IMG/VR virus record: IMGVR_UViG_3300042292_001231
Coordinates: 21,878 to 85,877 of that record
DNA length: 64,000 bases
Strand: one strand, 5' to 3'
Origin: a virus
Shown here piece after piece: positions 58,212-64,000 of the stretch. A model generated the notes under the pieces. That model had not been told where the DNA came from. It worked only from the letters and a program-made list of their open reading frames with translations, and did not search any database. Position numbers and translations under genes: made by a program. The first letter of the stretch is position 1. Each line of letters opens with the position of its first letter.

Positions 58212-58841
58212 ATGTCAATTTTAGTCGCAGTTAGCGGAACTCACGGTTCTGGAAAATCCGCAATTCTTGAGGGATTATCAGCAAATTCTCAATTTACAGT
58301 AGATACATTCAAAGTATCTCGTGCTGTTCAAGAAGAACTCGGTGTAGAAAATCTTCAAGAAGTATTGACATCTTTCTACAAAATGAAAGATTATCAAGAA
58401 AAAGTTTTTGAATACAAATGGAGTCATGATAGTGCTTTAGCTAAAGCAGAAGATTCCAAACTCGTTTTGACTGAAAGGTCATTCTTCGATATTGCAGCTT
58501 ATACTGAGATTTGGGTATCTCGTCTAAATAGAACTTCTGAAGCACAACGTACCTGGTTTGCAGATTTCAAAGCAAGATGTATTGAAGCTCAACGTATCTA
58601 CAACGGGTTAGTCATCGTACATGCTCATCCAAACATTCCATTTGAACTTGACCCGAATCGTGCTGATGAACAAAGTAGAGCTCAATTTGAAAACTTGCTG
58701 ATTTCATATTCTACTTTATATGGTGATGCTATACGTCGTCCAGCAACTAAGAACTTTTATGCTAAGTTGGATGTCTTCTGCGAAGGAAGAACAGAACGTG
58801 TTGAACTTGTTACTGACTTTTTGAACCATTTACATTCGTAG
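58212..58841 (+). CDS. P-loop kinase-like protein
   Basis: 209 aa. Walker A GTHGSGKS (9-16) and a likely Walker B/lid region (LVLTERSFFDIAAYTEIW). The layout resembles deoxynucleoside monophosphate kinases and AAA-type kinases of phages. No signal peptide. Probably phosphorylates nucleotides for DNA synthesis. Followed by a promoter inside its 3' end. Confidence 0.7.
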   Translation: MSILVAVSGTHGSGKSAILEGLSANSQFTVDTFKVSRAVQEELGVENLQEVLTSFYKMKDYQEKVFEYKWSHDSALAKAEDSKLVLTERSFFDIAAYTEIWVSRLNRTSEAQRTWFADFKARCIEAQRIYNGLVIVHAHPNIPFELDPNRADEQSRAQFENLLISYSTLYGDAIRRPATKNFYAKLDVFCEGRTERVELVTDFLNHLHS

Positions 58842-58857
58842 CAACACCTGATATAAT
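58829..58857 (+). promoter_or_regulatory. early/middle promoter
   Basis: TTTACA (58829-58834), 17-nt spacer, TATAAT (58852-58857), 36 nt before the exonuclease start. The -35 lies in the end of the P-loop gene. Confidence 0.65.
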
Positions 58858-58892
58858 TGAACCTATACTACTTTTATTAGGTTTAACTTTAT

Positions 58893-59498
58893 ATGACTTT
58901 GCAACTTTATACATCTCGTGCCCCTAAGTTAGGTCTTTGCCTTGACTTTGAGACTTCAGGTTCAACGTGGGGCGGTGATAGTTCTATTGACCATCAAGCA
59001 CTAAGTTTGGGTATGGCAGTGTTCAACACTCGAACGTTAGATGTTGTGGATTCTCTCTATCTTGAGATGAAGTTTGATGCAAGCCGATACAAATGGTCTG
59101 CTGAAGCTGAAGCAATACACGGACTTTCACAAGCATATCTGGAAGAACACGGGCTGTCTAACGAAGATGCGGTTGTGCAAATTGTCGAATTTTTGTTGAA
59201 GTATTTTGGACCTAATCCGGAAATCATGGTCATGGGTCACAATGTCGATTATGACTTATTGTTTATGCGTCAGATGTTAGTTCCACATAACATGATGTTT
59301 CATGTTCATAATGTGAAGATTGATACTGCAGGTGTTAGCTTTGTCAATTTTGTGACATATAAATCAGACCACTTGTTCGAAATAACAGGAGTTGGCGACC
59401 GTGATACACATAATGCATTGGCTGATGTGTTCATGACAATTGCTGCTGTAAAGTTTATGCGAGACTTAGTTGAGATGGCTTTAACTGATGGTAATTGA
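58893..59498 (+). CDS. DEDDh 3'-5' exonuclease (DnaQ-like)
   Basis: 201 aa. Exo I LCLDFETSG (Asp18, Glu20), Exo II GHNVDYDLLF, Exo III HNALADVFM (His and Asp). This RNase H-fold family removes 3' ends of DNA or RNA. Located three genes before DsbA and the polymerase. It lacks a polymerase partner domain, so a stand-alone nuclease. Confidence 0.82.
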   Translation: MTLQLYTSRAPKLGLCLDFETSGSTWGGDSSIDHQALSLGMAVFNTRTLDVVDSLYLEMKFDASRYKWSAEAEAIHGLSQAYLEEHGLSNEDAVVQIVEFLLKYFGPNPEIMVMGHNVDYDLLFMRQMLVPHNMMFHVHNVKIDTAGVSFVNFVTYKSDHLFEITGVGDRDTHNALADVFMTIAAVKFMRDLVEMALTDGN

Positions 59499-59688
59499 TA
59501 AAGATTTATGTTATGTCTATGACGGTTTAGAAGTCCGTCAAACTGGTCGAACGGCAGTTAAAACTATTGGCAAAAATCTGCGAGCTAAAGAGCAGACTAT
59601 AGTTGAAATAACTCCTGCTCTTGATGCAGGTTTATGGTTCAAATGGGTAAGACCTGAAGACCTTTATGTAATACATCCATCAGAATAA
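59488..59688 (+). CDS. hypothetical small protein
   Basis: 66 aa. Overlaps the exonuclease by 11 nt. Probable small beta barrel (LEVRQTGRTAVKTIGKNLRAKEQTIVEI). Not recognised. Confidence 0.65.
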   Translation: MVIDKDLCYVYDGLEVRQTGRTAVKTIGKNLRAKEQTIVEITPALDAGLWFKWVRPEDLYVIHPSE

Positions 59689-59690
59689 TA

Positions 59691-60848
59691 ATGGCTGCAA
59701 ATAAAAAATTCGTTACTTATAAATGCAATACATGTAATAGAACAAAAGATGTTGAGGCTTCGTCTTTACACAGCTTCATAAACCTATGTTCAATTACTTT
59801 GAACTGTAGTGGGAAGTTATTACCTATAGCTACTAAAAGTTTGCGTAATGTTTTGGCTTCTGCCCCTGTCGACGGCGTTCCTGATTGGATTTCTCGTTTT
59901 GAAATTAGTAGAAATCAAACATCTTCAACTATAAATAGTTCTGAACAAAATCTTTATGTTACTTTAGCATCTTCTAGTTCTTTGGCTTTATCTTTAGCAG
60001 TCAAACGTCAAAATCCGTCAATAAACAACAATCCGTCTTCTTTATCAATTTCGTTTGCTACTCAACAATCTGAAGTAAATACTTTTGATGAATTTACATA
60101 CTTTATTTCTTCTACTTTCAATTCTGTTTCTGGCCCTGACTCTACATCAAGTAAAAAGGTTTTGCGATTTACATCTTCAGATATTGTAAAAGTTTTTTTG
60201 AATGGAGTTGAATTAATTGAAGGAACGCTAATCAATGATTATAGATTAAACTATAATGGTCAAAATGGTTATCAAGTAGTTTTCAATACTTCTTATTCAA
60301 TTAGTTCAGTAGTAAAAGTAATAGTTTATCAAAATCAAAATATTGTTTTATCTAATCCAATAACTTTTACTCGTAATACTTTATTAGTTTCTAATTTAGA
60401 AAATCAAACTTCATGGACAAATGTTTCTACTATTGAATATGGAAATGATACTTATGATGTTTATACATGTTTAGATACTTTATCTTTACCTGCTAATCAA
60501 ATTTTGAATTTGTATCCAAATGGAAATCATTTTTCAAGCAATGTTATTTACACTGATTTGAATAACTTTAGATTTTTATTAGCGTATCCTCCATTTTCTG
60601 TTATTGATAGAATTTATTCAGCTTTTGTTGATTTTAATAATCTTTCAGATGTAGATTATCATTTACGACTTTATTCAAATAATGGCTCTATTACTTTAGA
60701 AGTTTCTAAAAATTCTATTTCTTACGTTAGCTTTGCCCCTTTAATACATGTCGCTGATGATAACTTAGAATGGTTATCATCAGCAGATGTCATCACGGAT
60801 GATACTTCGTTAATTCCTAACAATCCAAAAATCATCGGCCCAATATAA
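59691..60848 (+). CDS. hypothetical protein, zinc-ribbon start and Ser/Asn-rich beta domains
   Basis: 385 aa. N-terminal CNTCN...C...C may form a zinc ribbon. The rest is Ser/Asn-rich and beta-strand rich, with FLNGVELIEGTLINDYRL, a motif frequent in phage tail fibre or decoration domains. Its base composition is slightly more AT-rich than neighbours. Position before DsbA in an otherwise replication-related run is odd. Confidence 0.55.
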   Translation: MAANKKFVTYKCNTCNRTKDVEASSLHSFINLCSITLNCSGKLLPIATKSLRNVLASAPVDGVPDWISRFEISRNQTSSTINSSEQNLYVTLASSSSLALSLAVKRQNPSINNNPSSLSISFATQQSEVNTFDEFTYFISSTFNSVSGPDSTSSKKVLRFTSSDIVKVFLNGVELIEGTLINDYRLNYNGQNGYQVVFNTSYSISSVVKVIVYQNQNIVLSNPITFTRNTLLVSNLENQTSWTNVSTIEYGNDTYDVYTCLDTLSLPANQILNLYPNGNHFSSNVIYTDLNNFRFLLAYPPFSVIDRIYSAFVDFNNLSDVDYHLRLYSNNGSITLEVSKNSISYVSFAPLIHVADDNLEWLSSADVITDDTSLIPNNPKIIGPI

Positions 60849-61340
60849 ATGTTCTTTTATACTATAGAAGCGTTTCAACCGTTTCTTGAACGGTTATTGC
60901 CTGGAATTTCATGCGATGACTTGTTTAAGGTTACCGTTATCTCAAATGAGTATCAATATGATATGTTTGCTATAGAAGCAGCAGAAGAAGCTATAAATGA
61001 ATTGCTTCTAACTGAAGAACAGGAATTTTTATCTATTGAGTTTAATCCTGATTTCTATCCTGCAGCAGTTGCATATGGCGAAGATACCGATGAAGAGGAA
61101 GAAGAACTAATCAAAGAACTAGAACTCCAAGAATTAGGTGAAGAAGATGATAACCTATTTCAAATTGCATTAGATGGATTACCTCGAACAGAAAGAGATT
61201 TAACTATCAATGACTATATTCAATTAACTTACGTATTAGCTGATGAAGAAATGCATGCACTACAATTACGGCTTAATATAGTAACTACACCTGAAGCAGC
61301 TGAATTGATTGATTTCGATACTAATAGAACGGTGCATTAA
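60849..61340 (+). CDS. acidic hypothetical protein
   Basis: 163 aa, strongly acidic (EEEEELIKELELQELGEEDD). Starts immediately after the previous stop, so coupled. Could be a DNA mimic or a binding partner; not shown. Confidence 0.6.
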   Translation: MFFYTIEAFQPFLERLLPGISCDDLFKVTVISNEYQYDMFAIEAAEEAINELLLTEEQEFLSIEFNPDFYPAAVAYGEDTDEEEEELIKELELQELGEEDDNLFQIALDGLPRTERDLTINDYIQLTYVLADEEMHALQLRLNIVTTPEAAELIDFDTNRTVH

Positions 61341-61341
61341 A

Positions 61342-61764
61342 ATGATACAAGATATAGATAATAGATTCTTTTCATTTGTAGTTAGTTTAGAATTGAAGAA
61401 ACCTTCATTTGAACATCATGAGTTTATCAAACTATTCAATGGTGTTAATGCAACTATAGAAAGTAATGGATTCAATGATTATAAAGAATGTGTTACTTCT
61501 TGCAATAAGTTTTTTAACGAATTGGCTGCAGACCTTAACGAGTTGAATCATTCATTGAAACATTTACTTGCGTGGGAATCAAATCCTAAAACTAACTCTG
61601 GTGAATTACCTCATATTACACCTGCTAACGAATGGCTTGAAGGCGAGCTCGTAAGACTTTACCTTGTAGTCAATCAACAAGGCCCAATCAACAACAGCAA
61701 TCTTGACCCGGTTGTACGGGGTTCAATCTTTACTGGCAAACGAGACACTTCTACATCTTGTTAG
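61342..61764 (+). CDS. hypothetical protein
   Basis: 140 aa from ATG 61342, helical. The longer frame from 61309 overlaps the previous gene without a ribosome site. Not recognised. The C-terminus is Ser/Thr-rich. Confidence 0.6.
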   Translation: MIQDIDNRFFSFVVSLELKKPSFEHHEFIKLFNGVNATIESNGFNDYKECVTSCNKFFNELAADLNELNHSLKHLLAWESNPKTNSGELPHITPANEWLEGELVRLYLVVNQQGPINNSNLDPVVRGSIFTGKRDTSTSC

Positions 61765-61780
61765 CATCACTTCTACATAA

Positions 61781-61794
61781 AAGTGTGGTATAAT
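61781..61794 (+). promoter_or_regulatory. extended -10 promoter
   Basis: TGGTATAAT (TATAAT 61789-61794) with no good -35, before the dsbA-like gene. Might be a middle-type promoter. Confidence 0.45.
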
Positions 61795-61832
61795 AATTTT
61801 TTGTTCAACATCACATAAAAGGCATAAAGCAT

Positions 61833-62135
61833 ATGGCAGCTAAAGAGAAAAAACAAATCGTATCAATTGAATCTATCTTGGCTAACCCAAGTGACAAGTC
61901 TAAGTTAATGACGTTCTTGGATGAAGCAGTTCGTTGTAAGCTTCGTATTGCGGACGAAATGGAAGCAATCAAAGGCTTACGTGAAGAAGCAACTGAAAAA
62001 CTTGGACTTGAATCAAAGCTATTCAATCAATTGGTCAAAGTGTCTTTCAACAACTCTTACATCGAAACCAGAGCTGAAATTTCAGCACTTGAAAGTGCAA
62101 TCGAAATCTTATTCCCTGAATCTGATTCTCAATAA
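61833..62135 (+). CDS. dsbA: double-stranded DNA-binding protein DsbA-like
   Basis: 100 aa. The C-terminal two-thirds (IADEMEAIKGLREEATEKLGLESKLFNQLVKVSF) lines up with T4 DsbA (89 aa), which shows NELIKDIRIRAKDELGVDGKMFNRLL in the same place. In T4, DsbA binds double-stranded DNA and helps late transcription. Eight nucleotides upstream of the polymerase. Confidence 0.75.
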   Translation: MAAKEKKQIVSIESILANPSDKSKLMTFLDEAVRCKLRIADEMEAIKGLREEATEKLGLESKLFNQLVKVSFNNSYIETRAEISALESAIEILFPESDSQ

Positions 62136-62143
62136 GGACATTA

Positions 62144-64000
62144 ATGTCTAATCCTCAAGAAAATAATTCATCTTATATTGGAGTCTGTAACGACTACCGA
62201 AGTGATAAGATTATTGCTTGGGAACGGACCTCACTGGGAGGTCCTAGGACCTCCCAGACATATACTCCTCCTCGCTATTTCTTTGTTGAAGACGAAGATG
62301 GACCATACAATTCAATGTATGGTACTCCTCTAAAAAAGATAGTTTTTGACACCAAAGAAGAATACGAAGCAGCTAAGAACATCTTCAAACTAAAGTTTGA
62401 AAGTGATATCAATCCTGTTCAACGTATTATGATGGATGAGTATTATGGCCGTCCTGTTCCTAAAATTCACTTTGCGTTTTTTGACATTGAATCAGAAGTA
62501 ATGAAGGGAAGAGGGTTCTCGAAACCTTCTGACCCATTTGCTCCAATCAATGCAATAACCATTTACAAACAATGGCTTAATAAGTTTGTATGTATTGCGG
62601 TTCCACCATCATTTATTCCAAATCTTGAAACTACTTGGACTAATGGTTTAAACAAGTTTCCAATCAAAGTCGAAGATTATGATTACGACCCAATTGATTG
62701 CGACTTAATTCTCGTTGAATCTGAAGTAGAATTGTTGAGCATCTTTCTCGATGAATTGGAAGATATTGATTTTATTTCAGGATGGCATTCTGAGTTTTAT
62801 GACTTGCCATATATCTACAAACGAATCGAACAGCTATTAGGTGATAAGGCTACTTTACGATTATGTTTTCCTGGTGCGGGAAGACCTCGTGAAAAATTGG
62901 TTGAACGATATGGCAAAGAAGAACTAACTGTCCAGTTACAAGGTAGGACTCACCTTGACTATATGGACATGTTCAAGAAGTTTACATTTGAAGGACGAGA
63001 AAGTTATACTTTGGAAGCAATTGCATCTGAAGAAGTAGGTGCTTCTAAACTAAAGCATGAAGGTTTAGAAAAGCTATATCGATTAGACTTTGTTAAGTTC
63101 ATCCATTACAACATTATCGACGTTGTTCTTATTAAGTTGCTCAATGAAAAGTTTAGATTCGTTGAACTTGTCAATCAAATGGCACATGAGAATACTGTTC
63201 CATTTGAAGCTATACTTGGTACAACTAAGTATGTTGATATGGGTATCTCCAACTTTGCGATTAACAACATTGGGGTTAGGGTAAAAGATAAAGATTCCTA
63301 TGTAGTAACAGGTAAAGTCGAAGGTGCTATCGTTATGACACCTCGAATAGGATTACATGAATGGGTTGGTTCAGTTGATATCAACTCGCTATATCCTTCA
63401 ACTATTCGTAGTCTTAATATGTCACCTGAAAAGGTTATAGGTCAATTTGATACTGACGAAACGATTGAAAGATTGTTTATTGAGAATCCTGAATTTGCTG
63501 AAGCTGTAGAAAAAGCAGAACGAGCAGGTATTGATACTATTTCTTTTATCAAATCAACTGCTAAAGAAGCGGATTGGAAAGGTATTCGTGATGAAGATAA
63601 TCATCCGCATACTTTACATTTTGTAAATGGTGAAGAATCTCTAACTCTAACTGGTAAAGAATGGAAAGAAGTTCTGCTTGAACAAAAATGGGCTATCTCT
63701 GCTTATGGAACGGTATTCGACCAATCTTCAGGTAAGGGTATTGTGCCTATGCTTTTGGAATCTTGGTATTCTGAACGTAAAAAGATGCAAGCAGAGAAAA
63801 AGAAATGGACTAAGATTCTCAAAGAACTTGAAGGAAAAGATTCTTCTGACCTAAACGAAGCAAAGATTCAAGAAGCTCAATATGAACTGCTTCAGCTAAC
63901 TAAGAAAATCTCACTCAATTCACTTTATGGAGCATTATTAGCGAAAGGTTTCCGCTGGGCATTCAGAGAATGGTTAGGAGCTTCAACTACATATTGTGGT
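62144..64000 (+). CDS. 43: family B DNA polymerase (gp43-like), 3' end cut by window
   Basis: The first 619 residues are present. The 3'-5' exonuclease has FAFFDIESE (Asp114, Glu116), close to T4 Asp112/Glu114. Later YHSEFYDLPYIYKR-like Exo II (GWHSEFYDLPYI) is present. Polymerase motif A is DINSLYPS (Asp near 411, T4 Asp408), and the motif NSLYGA near the window end is motif B. The T4 enzyme has 898 residues, so about 280 are missing. Start ATG 62144 after AAGGACATTA. Confidence 0.95.
   Translation, partial: MSNPQENNSSYIGVCNDYRSDKIIAWERTSLGGPRTSQTYTPPRYFFVEDEDGPYNSMYGTPLKKIVFDTKEEYEAAKNIFKLKFESDINPVQRIMMDEYYGRPVPKIHFAFFDIESEVMKGRGFSKPSDPFAPINAITIYKQWLNKFVCIAVPPSFIPNLETTWTNGLNKFPIKVEDYDYDPIDCDLILVESEVELLSIFLDELEDIDFISGWHSEFYDLPYIYKRIEQLLGDKATLRLCFPGAGRPREKLVERYGKEELTVQLQGRTHLDYMDMFKKFTFEGRESYTLEAIASEEVGASKLKHEGLEKLYRLDFVKFIHYNIIDVVLIKLLNEKFRFVELVNQMAHENTVPFEAILGTTKYVDMGISNFAINNIGVRVKDKDSYVVTGKVEGAIVMTPRIGLHEWVGSVDINSLYPSTIRSLNMSPEKVIGQFDTDETIERLFIENPEFAEAVEKAERAGIDTISFIKSTAKEADWKGIRDEDNHPHTLHFVNGEESLTLTGKEWKEVLLEQKWAISAYGTVFDQSSGKGIVPMLLESWYSERKKMQAEKKKWTKILKELEGKDSSDLNEAKIQEAQYELLQLTKKISLNSLYGALLAKGFRWAFREWLGASTTYCG

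Noticed and set aside
1-64000. Lysogeny genes, integrase or attachment site
   Set aside because: No integrase, repressor or att-like repeat was recognised; tRNAs are complete and gene content is that of a lytic T4-like phage.

Overview
The window is 64 kb of a large, AT-rich, T4-like tailed phage (contractile-tail myovirus) genome. The evidence is a T4-type set of virion and replication genes: tail sheath (gp18-like), tail completion (gp15-like), neck protein, tail tube (gp19-like), head-completion nuclease (gp4-like), small and large terminase (gp16/gp17-like), DsbA and a family B DNA polymerase (gp43-like, cut by the window end). There are also ten clear tRNA genes plus two tRNA-like elements. 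The host is a Gram-negative bacterium, judging from lipoproteins and periplasmic proteins. A phage gene with a PEP-CTERM sorting tail, a diheme cytochrome c peroxidase/MauG-like gene and a FeoA gene hint at a gammaproteobacterial or methylotroph-like aquatic host. That host guess is inference only.

Layout. 1-7.6 kb holds small early-type genes interleaved with tRNAs (Lys, Phe, Trp, Arg, Val, Met, Thr, Thr, Cys, Gln), a GIY-YIG-like nuclease, a cREC-like gene and a candidate structured RNA (4.80-4.97 kb). 7.1-19.1 kb holds an Lpp-like lipoprotein, the 727-aa secreted cytochrome, many small early genes (FeoA, MazG-like, HAD-like, HELGH metalloprotein) and a secreted metzincin-type protease. 19.1-31.4 kb has minus-strand late virion genes (sheath, gp15-like, discoidin-like structural protein, neck protein). 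Between them lie plus-strand exported proteins (25.5-29.2 kb: PEP-CTERM, Ala/Gly/Ser-rich, lipoprotein, L,D-transpeptidase). 31.5-55.3 kb contains the main discovery: two tandem arrays of 13 and 14 paralogous genes (32.9-41.7 and 45.4-55.3 kb), separated by tail tube, tube-like, gp4 and gp16 genes. Terminase large subunit, small tail genes, a P-loop kinase-like protein, a DEDD exonuclease, DsbA and DNA polymerase follow.

The array genes (about 210-310 aa) share three things. First, nearly all have a short N-terminal peptide of the type MQSFKEYLxE or MKIKELFE/MKISELLNE. This closely resembles the T4 capsid-targeting sequence of internal head proteins and of Alt, including the LxE/IxE site for the prohead protease. 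Second, the middle is variable, of two kinds: LRR-like (SLEGCP/SFKNFP repeats) or an alpha/beta-type module. Third, a conserved C-terminal module contains (G)LLSLLKI and ends in CQRELIExDLDEYAEF/L. The codons for the last residues overlap the start of the next gene (14-, 4- or 1-nt overlaps), so the same DNA encodes a protein tail and the next start. The arrays sit in late transcription units behind T4-like NATAAATA promoters. I infer a large, recombining family of internal proteins packaged in the capsid and possibly injected with the DNA, analogous to the T4 IP/Alt effectors. Two dispersed members lie at 21.7 and 29.2 kb.

Two promoter classes are visible. A sigma70-like early class has TTTACA, 16-17 nt, TATAAT and often a shared downstream AGACCCATATTCAAAC. 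The late class is NATAAATA, 33-61 nt before virion-gene starts. Several strong stem-loop terminators close transcription units.
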